From Opitutales bacterium (lineage in GTDB: Bacteria; Verrucomicrobiota; Verrucomicrobiia; Opitutales; UBA2995), in assembly GCA_022824405.1 (NCBI GenBank), contig JAJDZZ010000007.1, forward strand, positions 1 through 64,000: DNA of 64,000 nt, in the 5' to 3' direction. The stretch's first letter is position 1, and every line of letters starts with the position of its first letter. Shown piece after piece: positions 1 through 7,691 of this stretch. The notes beneath the pieces are model-generated. The model ran no database searches, was not told the origin of the DNA, and saw only the letters and a list, made by a program, of their open reading frames with translations. Both the position numbers and the translations under genes were made by a program.

Positions 1-21
1 AGAAAAGCGCCTGGCAGGCAT
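1..21 (-). CDS. istA: IS21-family transposase IstA, first 7 codons (truncated by window edge)
   Basis: Reading the minus strand from an ATG at 21-19, the codons give M-P-A-R-R-F-S before the window ends. IstA proteins commonly begin with a motif of the type MPA(K/R)R(L/F)SMRK, so the match is good although very short. The start lies about 115 bp inside the element end at 138, after two terminal repeats, which is the normal layout of the left end of an IS21 element. IstA is the DDE-type cointegrase that works with the ATPase IstB, which should lie outside the window. The rest of the gene is not visible. Confidence 0.55.
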
Positions 22-86
22 CACCACAAACATCAACAACCTAACTCAATCAACCTATCAACAACCGTGATCTCTCTGCCTAAGGG

Positions 87-131
87 TGGGTCAATTTTAA
101 ACCGCCCGTACTGGGTCAATTTTAAACCGCC
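87..131. repeat. Two direct terminal repeats of the IS21 element
   Basis: TGGGTCAATTTTAAACCGCC occurs at 87-106 and again at 112-131, a 25-bp period. In IS21-family elements such repeats at the ends are binding sites for the transposase. Confidence 0.8.
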
Positions 132-138
132 ATTGACA

Positions 139-1100
139 CCACGCCCGCAGTAAACCGTTTCGTAGAGATACTTCGCAGAGGCCTGCTCATAACTCGTTAC
201 CACGTATCGAGCGTCAAATCCATTCGGACCGGCGATTACCCGGCAGATTACCCGTTGCGCCGCGCTCCAACTGCCCGCCTTATGCCACCCGCTGGCAAAC
301 CGACGCACTGGCTCCTCCCCGTAGCCCTCTTTCGCATTGCCCTTATAGGCGCTACGGGCCTCTTGGATGGTCAAGGCGAATTTTCTGTTCAAGGCTTTGT
401 TCGGAGCAAGTCCTGTGATCCAGCCAACCCCGTTTTCTTCCATCCATTCCATGACCTGTGGCTTGGTGTGGTGAGAGTCGGCGCGAAACAGCAGCAGGGT
501 CTGCCCAAATCGCTCCCGGATCTTTCTTACCATGCGTTTGAGCACCGCGAGGATTTCAGCCGCATTGGGAGTCTTGCCAGAACGCATCACCGTGGTGATG
601 AGCCGCCCGGTCTGCCCGTCGTAAACATGAAAGGGCATCAGACAGGTGTCGCCCACATGGGTATTGAACAATCCCAATTGTTGTTGCCCGTAGACCAGAT
701 GCGCGGTCCGATCCATGTCCATCACGATCATCCGTGGGGCTTCCTCAAAGCTGTCCAGGAAGTTCTCTGCAATGGCGTAGGCCATGCGCACCAGATCTTT
801 CATATTCACCGCGTTTTCCAGCCGTGACAGGGTCGGCTGGCTCGCCAATTGCCGTTCCACTCCGACGACCGTTTGCATAGCGCCATCATCACGCATTCGG
901 TCACAGTCATTGGCATCGGGATAGCCCCCGATGATTTGATAGATCCTTTGTTTCAATAACGCTTTGATGCTATGGATCGGACCAGCCCGTCGATCATTAA
1001 TGCATCCAGCGACCTTCTCAATATATCCAAGCGGATTTTCAAGTTGCGCTATGGCCAGTAGCCCCGCATCGGAAGTCAACTCTGGCTCATCGAAAACCAT
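139..1100 (-). pseudogene. IS1380-family transposase, 3' end lost to IS21 insertion
   Basis: About 320 residues from an ATG at 1100 resemble an IS1380-family DDE transposase: an N-terminal RIYQIIGGYPDANDCDRMR block near residues 52-70, a catalytic-type DMDRT block near 127-131, and VVTSYEQASAKYLYETVYC just before the break. Family members normally continue for another hundred or so residues after this YC.RG segment, including the last acidic catalytic residue. Here the reading frame runs into IS21 end DNA at 138 and stops at 33 after unrelated residues. The gene is therefore split rather than naturally short. The remaining piece presumably lies beyond the IS21 element, outside the window. A 190-codon frame on the opposite strand is only a shadow. 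Confidence 0.8.
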
Positions 1101-1245
1101 CGAGACTTTTTTGCCCTTTAAGCCTTGAAAATCCAGTATCTTCGCTTCACTATTCTTTTCCGGTGGGCTTTGTATGTTTTTTGCATAACCTGTTTTACAA
1201 CAGGTTCTTACAAAAGTCCACCTTTTTCTTTGTGAATAATACAGG
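139..1245 (-). mobile_element. Remnant of an IS1380-family insertion sequence
   Basis: The element body is the interrupted transposase. The outer end upstream of the gene is a guess: the minus strand reads CCTGTATTATTCACAAAG from 1245 inward, and IS1380 ends usually begin with CC. The matching second end is outside the window, so the inverted repeat cannot be confirmed. Confidence 0.35.
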
Positions 1246-1511
1246 CTAGAGGATGCGTATCATACAATCAAATGGGAAATTTCCTAATTGAGGTTACCGG
1301 ATGTGCCCAAAGGAAATTTCATCTACCCATGAAGAAGTATTGATACAGTTAATTAATACGATTCAAACCGGTTCCAATACCCCCGCCTTCGTCCGACTCA
1401 GGGTAGTCTTCTCCAATTAATTCCCAGGGGCACAGCCAAAAGGGGTCAAACGCAAAATGTTAACATCGTCCTCTAGTTTCACCTGAATAGCTGAACCGAA
1501 CCAATCAGATG
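1101..1511. other. Gene-free spacer between IS remnant and HAD gene
   Basis: No credible coding frame. It holds an 8-bp stem, 4-nt loop hairpin at 1187-1206 (AACCTGTT / AACAGGTT) inside the probable IS upstream region, an AT-richer stretch around 1210-1380, and the left arm of the 30-bp inverted repeat at 1438-1467. Confidence 0.6.
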
Positions 1512-1537
1512 TTAACATTTTGCGTTTGACCCCTTTT
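1438..1537. repeat. Perfect 30-bp inverted repeat, MITE- or REP-like
   Basis: The arm at 1438-1467 (core GGGGTCAAACGCAAAATG) is exactly the reverse complement of 1508-1537, with a 40-nt spacer. The structure is a 100-bp palindromic unit with no coding capacity. The right arm overlaps the 3' end of the HAD hydrolase gene: its last codons G-S-N-A-K-C-stop are spelled by the repeat. This suggests insertion into, or just after, the original gene end. Such units are often mobilised in trans by REP-associated (Y1) transposases, but none is visible here. Confidence 0.75.
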
Positions 1538-2258
1538 CCCCCAACAGCTTTCCCAACTCGGCCCAGTTCCCGGCGCGAAGATGGGGGATGGAGGCGAGTG
1601 GTGGCGCCGTCACATCGGCGTTTAACCACACCGGTATGAGACCCGCGCTGGTGGCGCCCACCACGTCGTTTTCCCAGAGGTCGCCCACATACCAGGTTGC
1701 CGCGGGGTTTGCTCCCAGTTTCTCGACCGCGTCCCGAAAGATGGCCGGGTGCGGTTTCCGCAAACCAAACTCGGCGCTGGAGACGACGAAGCGAAAGGCC
1801 TCCACCAGGGAAAGCTCTCGAATATCGCTCCGCAGTAGATCGCTGCTGAAAATCGAGTTGCTGACCACCCCCATGGGAAGTTTCAAATCATGGAATTCCT
1901 GCAGGACGCGCCGGGCATCTTCCGGCGGAGCATAGTCGATAATTTCCGTTCGAATGCACCGTTCCAGATCTTCCGGGGATCCCTCCGGATCTGAACCGGC
2001 AGAGAGATGGTCCTCCAGCCACTTTTTCACGTGAAATTCCCTCAGCCCATCGCGGTAGACAGCATCCATGGCGTCGGCCAGCGCCTGCGGGAGATTCAGG
2101 TCTTCTCCAACGAAGGGAACGAAGGCCTGCCGCTCCAACCGGGACCGCAACCTGGCGCTGAGCCCCCCGGAAACACGGTCGTGAAGCAGGGTTCCCCCCA
2201 GGTCGAACAGTATCGCTTCCGGCCGTTTGGCAACGATTTTCTCCTTTCCTTTCTTCAT
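1512..2258 (-). CDS. HAD-superfamily hydrolase
   Basis: A 248-residue soluble haloacid dehalogenase-like phosphohydrolase. Motif I is ILFDLGGTLL near residues 16-25 with nucleophile Asp19. The second Asp of the usual DxD is Gly21, as in many HAD proteins. Motif II is VVSNS, the motif III Lys is in LRKPHPAIF, and motif IV is YVGDLWENDVVGA. A cap region of helices lies between residues 30 and 120. The substrate cannot be predicted. The start has a GAGG Shine-Dalgarno 8 nt upstream. The last six residues come from the 30-bp inverted repeat, so the natural C-terminus may have been replaced. It is followed upstream by the metallo-hydrolase gene on the same strand. Confidence 0.85.
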   Translation of the reverse strand: MKKGKEKIVAKRPEAILFDLGGTLLHDRVSGGLSARLRSRLERQAFVPFVGEDLNLPQALADAMDAVYRDGLREFHVKKWLEDHLSAGSDPEGSPEDLERCIRTEIIDYAPPEDARRVLQEFHDLKLPMGVVSNSIFSSDLLRSDIRELSLVEAFRFVVSSAEFGLRKPHPAIFRDAVEKLGANPAATWYVGDLWENDVVGATSAGLIPVWLNADVTAPPLASIPHLRAGNWAELGKLLGEKGSNAKC

Positions 2259-2296
2259 GGCTCAACCTCAGAAATTCGTTGCGGCGGCCAGGAGGG

Positions 2297-3145
2297 TCAA
2301 TTTCCGAACACCTCATCAAACTGCAGGACCTCCTTGAGACGGACACCTTTTTCGGTGTCCTTTACGGTGCAAATTTCATTGACCGGATCGTGTTGGAGGA
2401 AGAGGTAGTAGTTCCCATCCACCGCCTGCCGCAAAAATTTGGCTTTTTCTTCAATCGTCAGTAGCGGTCTTACGTCGTACCCCATCACGTAGGGAAGCGG
2501 TATGTGCCCAGTCGAGGGGACGAGGTCGGCCATGAATACCACGGTATTACCATCGATTTTGATGCGAGGCAGCATCTGTGCCTCGGTATGTCCATGCACC
2601 AGCAAGACATCGATTTTCGGGTGGATGGATTCTCCCTCAGCTAAAAATCTGAGCTGACCGCTTTCCTGCATCGGGAGGATATTTTCCTTCAAAAACGAGG
2701 CCCCTTCCCTGGGGTTGGGGTCGAGCGCCCAATGCCAATGGGCCTCATTGGTCCAGAAAGTGGCATGGGGAAAGGCTGGAATGAGGTGTTCCCTGGCGGG
2801 GTCGTAGGCGATGCATCCTCCGCAGTGGTCCAAATGGAGGTGGGTGAGAAAAACATCCGTGATGTCTTCTTTGCCGAACCCATAGCGAGCCAAGGACAGG
2901 TCGAGCGTATCCTCTCCGTGCAGGTAATAGTAGCTGAAGAATTTTTCCGACTGTTTGTCACCTATACCGGTGTCGATAAGCATGAGCATGTCGCCATCTT
3001 CAACCAGGAGGGATCGCATGGCCCAGGTGCACAAATTATTTTCATCAGCCGGATTGGTCCTATGCCAAAGGGCCTTTGGAACTACCCCGAACATGGCCCC
3101 GCCATCGAGTTTGAAGTGTCCCGTATTGATGGGATATAGTTTCAT
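2297..3145 (-). CDS. Metallo-beta-lactamase-fold hydrolase
   Basis: A 282-residue protein of the MBL-fold hydrolase group that includes N-acyl homoserine lactonases. The metal motif THLHLDHCGG is at residues 101-110 (His102, His104, Asp106, His107). A later His-containing segment (NEAHWHW), an Asp in VVFMADLVPS and a C-terminal LFLQHDP provide the remaining ligands expected for a dinuclear zinc site. There is no signal peptide, so it is probably cytoplasmic. The substrate is unknown; lactone or thioester hydrolysis are possibilities within the family. It sits 38 bp upstream of the HAD gene on the same strand and may be co-transcribed with it. Confidence 0.85.
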   Translation of the reverse strand: MKLYPINTGHFKLDGGAMFGVVPKALWHRTNPADENNLCTWAMRSLLVEDGDMLMLIDTGIGDKQSEKFFSYYYLHGEDTLDLSLARYGFGKEDITDVFLTHLHLDHCGGCIAYDPAREHLIPAFPHATFWTNEAHWHWALDPNPREGASFLKENILPMQESGQLRFLAEGESIHPKIDVLLVHGHTEAQMLPRIKIDGNTVVFMADLVPSTGHIPLPYVMGYDVRPLLTIEEKAKFLRQAVDGNYYLFLQHDPVNEICTVKDTEKGVRLKEVLQFDEVFGN

Positions 3146-3177
3146 GGATTGGCTCCTGGTGTGCCGTCCTTCAAATT

Positions 3178-3345
3178 AACCACAGAGAACACAGAGAGCA
3201 CAGAGTTTGATCGTGATCTTGATCGTGATCGAAAGAAGGGCAGGAATGATGGAATATGGGAGTGTTGGAATGATGGAATGGGAATTGACTCTCGCAAAGC
3301 TCGCAGAGGACGCAAAGATTAATCGTGATCGTGATCGTGATCGTG
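3178..3345. repeat. Composite intergenic repeat, copy 1
   Basis: The 250-bp spacer 3146-3395 has no gene. It contains three modules in order: a CACAGAGAACACAGAGAGCA phrase (3178-3205), TGGGAATTGACTCTCGCAA inside 3271-3297, and four tandem ATCGTG units at 3322-3345 (further ATCGTG-like units at 3208-3231). The same modules recur at 38487-38617. The tail CCTTCATCCTTCATCCTTC at 3368-3386 is also a simple-repeat phrase, echoed near 39690. Confidence 0.75.
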
Positions 3346-3395
3346 ATCTCGATTAAGATTTTTAGCCTTCATCCTTCATCCTTCTTCCTTTTCTC

Positions 3396-4424
3396 ATGAG
3401 CCAAGCCAGCCTTCTCATTGAACCGCCTCCGATGCATCGGTTTGACCAAGGCGTTCTTAATGCCTATCTGGAACGCGAGCTCGAGGGTTACACCGGTCCC
3501 ATGAGGGTTCAGCAATTCGAAGGGGGTCAATCGAATCCCACTTTTCTGCTGACCACCCCCAGTGGGCGCTACGTGCTCAGGAAGAAACCGCCGGGGAAGC
3601 TCCTGCCCAGCGCCCATGCCGTAGAGAGGGAATACCGTCTCTACCGGGCCCTGCGGGACACCGATGTCCCCGTGCCCCGCACCTATTTATTGACGGAGGA
3701 CAGTTCAATCGTAGGGACTTCGTTCTTCGTGATGGAGTATCTGGATGGACGGGTTTTCAAAGACTCCGCGCTCCCCGGTGTTTCCCCGGAACAGCGCCGG
3801 GCAGTTTATTCCGACATGATTCGGATAATGGCCGCCCTGCACACCGTGGATTATCCGGCCAAAGGGCTTTCCGACTACGGGTACCCCGGCAACTACTTCG
3901 TGCGGCAGACTGGCCGCTGGACGAAACAGTACCTGGCTTCCCAAACCGACGAGATTGAATCGATGGAACACCTCATGCGTTGGTTGCCCGAAAACGTCCC
4001 CGTTGACGATACCACCAGCATCGTGCACGGCGACTACCAGTTGTACAATATGATGTATCATCCCACGGAGCCTCGGTGTATCGCGGTGTTGGATTGGGAG
4101 CTATCGACCCTGGGAAATCCCCTGGCGGACTTGGCCTACAACTGCATGAAATACCATGAGCAGAACGGGAGTCAGCCCTTGTCCGAGGCGGATGGAATTC
4201 CCAGCGAATCGGAAGTGGTGGAAGAATATTGCCGGCTCACGGGCAGAAGGGACATCGGGAATTGGAATTTCTGCCTGGCCTTTTCATTTTTTCGCATGGC
4301 CAGTATCATTCAAGGGGTCTATAAGCGAGGGCTCCAGGGGAACGCGAGTTCATCGACGGCGCTGCAAATGAAAGGCAGGATCACCGAAACGGCCGACACA
4401 GCTTGGAGAATCGCCAACCGGTAA
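3396..4424 (+). CDS. Aminoglycoside-phosphotransferase-fold kinase, ACAD10/11-like
   Basis: A 342-residue phosphotransferase-family (APH) protein of the kind often found with fatty-acid beta-oxidation genes and fused to acyl-CoA dehydrogenase in eukaryotic ACAD10/ACAD11. Visible features are the nucleotide-binding Lys near residue 63 (YVLRKKPPG), the catalytic loop IVHGDYQLYNMM at 209-220 (His211, Asp213, Asn218) and the metal-binding VLDWELSTLGNPLADLAY from 231 (Asp233). By analogy it would phosphorylate a hydroxyl group on a small substrate, possibly a hydroxyacyl-CoA. It converges on the MaoC gene with a 4-bp gap, which fits a shared role in acyl-CoA metabolism (inference). Confidence 0.85.
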   Translation: MSQASLLIEPPPMHRFDQGVLNAYLERELEGYTGPMRVQQFEGGQSNPTFLLTTPSGRYVLRKKPPGKLLPSAHAVEREYRLYRALRDTDVPVPRTYLLTEDSSIVGTSFFVMEYLDGRVFKDSALPGVSPEQRRAVYSDMIRIMAALHTVDYPAKGLSDYGYPGNYFVRQTGRWTKQYLASQTDEIESMEHLMRWLPENVPVDDTTSIVHGDYQLYNMMYHPTEPRCIAVLDWELSTLGNPLADLAYNCMKYHEQNGSQPLSEADGIPSESEVVEEYCRLTGRRDIGNWNFCLAFSFFRMASIIQGVYKRGLQGNASSSTALQMKGRITETADTAWRIANR

Positions 4425-4428
4425 GCCT

Positions 4429-4896
4429 CTACTCCGTAACCGCCATGCCGAGCGACTCCGCAACCATGGCGGGTTTATCCCTACCCAAGCCTTCGATCTC
4501 CAGGATTTTTTCCGATTTTATGAGCACGCGGCCGGGAGACTTTTCTCTGACGGAAACGATTCTGGTATGGAACCGAACTCTGGAGTTAACCTTTACCGGC
4601 TGGAGAAAACGAACGCGATCAAGACCGTAGTTGAGGCTCAACACCCGATTTTCCAGCTCCGGCCAATCAACTGGACCATGCTCGGACAGCAGAGAAAGGG
4701 ACAAAAAACCGTGGGCGATGGTACATCCGTAGGGAGAGTCCTTCATGCGTTCCGGATCGACGTGGATGTATTGATGATCGTCCGTGCAATCGGCGAAGCG
4801 GTCGATGCGCTCCTGGGTAATATCAATCCAATCGGAAGGGGAAAGTTCCCTGCCTTCGTAGTCCTTGAGTTCTTCCAGAGTAACCGTATGGGGCAT
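4429..4896 (-). CDS. MaoC-family (R)-specific enoyl-CoA hydratase
   Basis: A 155-residue single hot-dog domain protein. The hydratase motif spans residues 36-64: the catalytic pair Asp40 and His45 in CTDDHQYIHVDPER, followed by SPYGCTIAHGFLSLSLL. The family hydrates trans-2-enoyl-CoA to (R)-3-hydroxyacyl-CoA in the cytoplasm. The length is normal for a stand-alone MaoC protein. It is encoded convergently with the ACAD10/11-like phosphotransferase, suggesting a small acyl-CoA module. Upstream (4897-5114) is a spacer of about 220 bp shared with a divergent dehydrogenase gene, so both promoters probably lie there; no clear boxes were recognised. Confidence 0.88.
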   Translation of the reverse strand: MPHTVTLEELKDYEGRELSPSDWIDITQERIDRFADCTDDHQYIHVDPERMKDSPYGCTIAHGFLSLSLLSEHGPVDWPELENRVLSLNYGLDRVRFLQPVKVNSRVRFHTRIVSVREKSPGRVLIKSEKILEIEGLGRDKPAMVAESLGMAVTE

Positions 4897-5114
4897 GGAG
4901 TCAGATTCAGATTTCGGCTATCCGTTTTCAGTTGTCGCCAGTTCTGGCCAATTGATTTGATGGAGTTTAATCCATACCATAAAGAACCGCGGCCGATAAC
5001 AATATATTTCACTATCCCGGCAGAACCTTCAAATGCCGCATTCGGGCCTCCCGAAATTTTGGAGATTTGACTTGCCCTGCGAATTCAGATTTTCACAACT
5101 TCCCAATCGTCAAT

Positions 5115-6062
5115 ATGAAAGTTGTAGCGACTTCCGCCTTATATCACTTTGTTCCGGGGGCCAAGGAAATGCTTCTGGCCAAATACCCCGACGCCAAGTG
5201 TTGGGATCGGAAGGATCTCCTGGCCGGGGACGATTTGATAGCGTTTTGCAAAGGCTACGACGCGGCCTGCATCGGCCTGGAACGTTTTGACGACTACGTG
5301 CTATCCCATCTCCCGGAACTTCGGATCCTCGGCATGTCTACTGCGGGGGTGGATCACCTAGATCCGGCCTGTTGCAAAAAATATGGCGTGCGAGTGGGCT
5401 GGATAGGCGGGGTCAACAAGGTCGCTGTAGCCGAGATGACGGTGAGCCAGATGGTAAACCTTGCCCGGGATCTCTACCATTTGTCGGAGCAAATGCACCA
5501 TGGGCATTGGCCTTTCCGGAAAACTGGAATTCGGCTTCAAGGCAAAACGGTGGGAATCCACGGTTGTGGAAATATTGGGCGCGAGGTGGCCAAGCGACTG
5601 GTGCCTTTCGGGGTAAAGTTGATTGCCTGTGACCGGGTCGATATTTCAGAATTCTGCGCGGAGCATGGAATTGAGTCGGTCTCACCGGAGGAACTCTGGG
5701 CCCGGAGCGACATTCTCACCATCCATCTCCCCCTCAACAGCTCGACGCGCGGGCTCTACACGGCCGAGGTGCTCGATCAAATGAAGCCGGGATCCTATTT
5801 ACTCAACCTCGCTCGCGGCAACATCGTGGACGAGTCGGCTCTGGAAGCTCGGCTCAAAAGCGGGCATTTGGCCGGCGCCACCATGGACGTATATGCGGTG
5901 GAGCCTGCGGTCGGTCACCCCCTTTTGGAACTGGAGAATTTTATCGGCACTCCCCATTGCGGTAGCGCCACCTTGGAGGACCGTCTGGCCATGGCCGAGG
6001 CGGGGATACGCGCGTTGGAAGAAAATGCCATACCGGAGCCCGGCGTATACCCCTTCGATTAG
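5115..6062 (+). CDS. D-isomer specific 2-hydroxyacid dehydrogenase
   Basis: A 315-residue NAD-dependent dehydrogenase from the ATG at 5115. An in-frame TTG at 5067 would add 16 residues unlike the family, so 5115 is preferred. The Rossmann motif GIHGCGNIG lies at 147-155 with Asp173 at the end of the next strand, which predicts NAD preference. The catalytic trio is Arg234 (LARGNIVDE), Glu263 (VEPAVGHPL) and His281 (GTPHCGSAT). The reaction is reversible 2-keto acid to (R)-2-hydroxyacid reduction; the substrate (glycerate, phosphoglycerate, lactate) cannot be fixed from sequence. The neighbours give no further clue. Confidence 0.88.
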   Translation: MKVVATSALYHFVPGAKEMLLAKYPDAKCWDRKDLLAGDDLIAFCKGYDAACIGLERFDDYVLSHLPELRILGMSTAGVDHLDPACCKKYGVRVGWIGGVNKVAVAEMTVSQMVNLARDLYHLSEQMHHGHWPFRKTGIRLQGKTVGIHGCGNIGREVAKRLVPFGVKLIACDRVDISEFCAEHGIESVSPEELWARSDILTIHLPLNSSTRGLYTAEVLDQMKPGSYLLNLARGNIVDESALEARLKSGHLAGATMDVYAVEPAVGHPLLELENFIGTPHCGSATLEDRLAMAEAGIRALEENAIPEPGVYPFD

Positions 6063-6089
6063 GGAGCCCAAATGATGCCGGATGCGGGC

Positions 6090-6109
6090 GGCGGGCGTGA
6101 AAACCCGCC
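6090..6109. terminator. Candidate bidirectional terminator hairpin
   Basis: GGCGGG / CCCGCC with an 8-nt loop lies 27 bp after the dehydrogenase stop and 5 bp after the convergent DUF1501 stop. There is no long T run. Confidence 0.35.
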
Positions 6110-6114
6110 CTCGG

Positions 6115-7557
6115 TCAGGCGAGCACTTCGCGGATGACCCGACCGGCCACGTCGGTTAACCGGAACCGGCGGCCGTTGTGCTTGTAGGTGAGGCGCTCGT
6201 GGTCCATTCCGAGCACATGGAGCACAGTGGCATGAAGATCGTTGATGTGAACGGGGTCTTTCACGGCCTTATGCCCAAGTTCATCGGATTCCCCATAGGA
6301 TACCCCGCCCTTTACCCCGCCTCCGGCCATCCAGACGGTCATGGCATGCGGGTTGTGGTCCCTTCCCGGTTTCAGGCTGCCGATCTGGGCCATGGGAAGG
6401 CGTCCGAACTCTCCTCCCCAAATGACGAGGGTGTCCCTGAGCAACCCACGTTGCTCTAGATCGGTCAGTAACCCTGCGATCGGTTTATCGGTTTCCCCGG
6501 CGAAACGGGTATGATTTCCGAATATGTCGATATGGCCATCCCATGCCCTCTGGTTTTCGTTGCCACCTGAATAAATTTGCACGAAACGCGTGCCGCGTTC
6601 CAACAATCGGCGGCCCATCAAACACTGCCGACCGAAATGGGCACAGCGCGAGTCGTCCATGCCGTAGAGTTCCTTGGTATGCCGGGATTCGGTATCGATT
6701 TGGAATGCCTCGGGAGCGGCCGATTGCATGCGGTAGGCCCGTTCGAAACTCTCAATGCGAGCAGATAGCTCGGCGTCGTGGGACTGCTGCTCCATATCCC
6801 ACCGATTGAGCTGTTGGATCAGGTCCAACTGGGCGCGCTGCCGAGTTTCGGATAGTTTTTCCGGTTTCCGGAGGTTGAGGACCGGATCCCCCTTCTGACG
6901 GAGCAAGGATCCCTGGTATACCGAGGGGAGAAACCCGGAACTCCAATTCGATCGGCCGCCTTTGGGCAGCCCGCGGTCCCGAGGGTCTGCCATGACCACA
7001 AAGGCGGGCAAGTCCTGACTCTCACTGCCCAATCCGTAGGTGATCCAGGAACCCATACAGGGGAACCCGCTTCGGGGCAACCCACTGTTCATCATGAACA
7101 GGGCCGGGGTATGGTTGTTGGATTCGGAGTAAAGGGAGTGAACAAATGCCATTTTATCCACGTGTTCCCCCAGGTAAGGAAATATCTCCGATACCATTTT
7201 CCCCGACTGTCCATGCGGTGAAAATTTGAAAGGGGACTTCATGATAGCGCCTACTTCCCGTGAGAAAAAACCGGTAAATTTGTCAAAGCCTTCCAGTTCC
7301 ATGTCATGGTATTTTTCCAGCGCCGGCTTATATTCCCATGTATCCACGTGGCTGGGCCCGCCATTGATGAACAACCAGATGACCCGCTTGGCGCTCGGGG
7401 CAAAGTGCGGGGCTTTTGGGGACAGGGGACTGAGGGATCGCTTGCCCAACGGCCCGCCACGCGCCAGCAAACCTTCCCCTTGCAGTATACCGTACAGGCC
7501 GATCATTCCCAGCCCCATGCCGCAGCATTTGAGCAATTCGCGCCGGGTCATGGACAA
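6115..7557 (-). CDS. DUF1501 family protein with Tat signal
   Basis: A 480-residue secreted protein starting MSMTRRELLKCCGMGLG, with a twin arginine at 5-6 followed by a hydrophobic stretch, so export by the Tat pathway is likely. DUF1501 proteins are related to the alkaline phosphatase/sulfatase fold. The visible conserved segments are FINGGPSHVDTWEYKP and, near the end, LVIWGGEFGRLPMAQ, GRDHNPHAMTVWMAGGGVKGG and HINDLHATVLHVLGMDHERL, all usual in this family. The molecular function is unknown. In Planctomycetes and Verrucomicrobia it nearly always follows a DUF1549/DUF1553 gene, as it does here (134 bp downstream). Confidence 0.92.
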   Translation of the reverse strand: MSMTRRELLKCCGMGLGMIGLYGILQGEGLLARGGPLGKRSLSPLSPKAPHFAPSAKRVIWLFINGGPSHVDTWEYKPALEKYHDMELEGFDKFTGFFSREVGAIMKSPFKFSPHGQSGKMVSEIFPYLGEHVDKMAFVHSLYSESNNHTPALFMMNSGLPRSGFPCMGSWITYGLGSESQDLPAFVVMADPRDRGLPKGGRSNWSSGFLPSVYQGSLLRQKGDPVLNLRKPEKLSETRQRAQLDLIQQLNRWDMEQQSHDAELSARIESFERAYRMQSAAPEAFQIDTESRHTKELYGMDDSRCAHFGRQCLMGRRLLERGTRFVQIYSGGNENQRAWDGHIDIFGNHTRFAGETDKPIAGLLTDLEQRGLLRDTLVIWGGEFGRLPMAQIGSLKPGRDHNPHAMTVWMAGGGVKGGVSYGESDELGHKAVKDPVHINDLHATVLHVLGMDHERLTYKHNGRRFRLTDVAGRVIREVLA

Positions 7558-7691
7558 GGGGGAAGGGGTAATCGGAAATGAGGAATGAGGAATGGGGAAT
7601 CAGGGGCTAAGCGTTGGGAGTGAGGCACGAAGGCGCCGCAACGAGATACCGGGAGTTGGAAACCAGGGGCCGAGGTATGAATGGGGGGACC

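Larger units (their letters stand above)
1..138 (-). mobile_element. End of an IS21-family insertion sequence
   Basis: The minus strand from 138 inward starts TGTCAATGGCGG and carries two copies of a 20-bp repeat 25 bp apart, then the istA start. Multiple terminal repeats and a TG-initiated end are typical of the IS21 family. The insertion interrupts the IS1380-type transposase gene at 138/139. The other end, istB and the target-site duplication lie to the left of the window, so completeness cannot be judged. Confidence 0.6.

Noticed and set aside
255-827. A plus-strand frame of 190 codons within the transposase region
   Set aside because: Antisense of the IS1380 transposase; composition is not protein-like.
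3322-3345. Tandem ATCGTG units considered as a CRISPR array
   Set aside because: The unit is 6 bp with no spacers; this is a simple sequence repeat.
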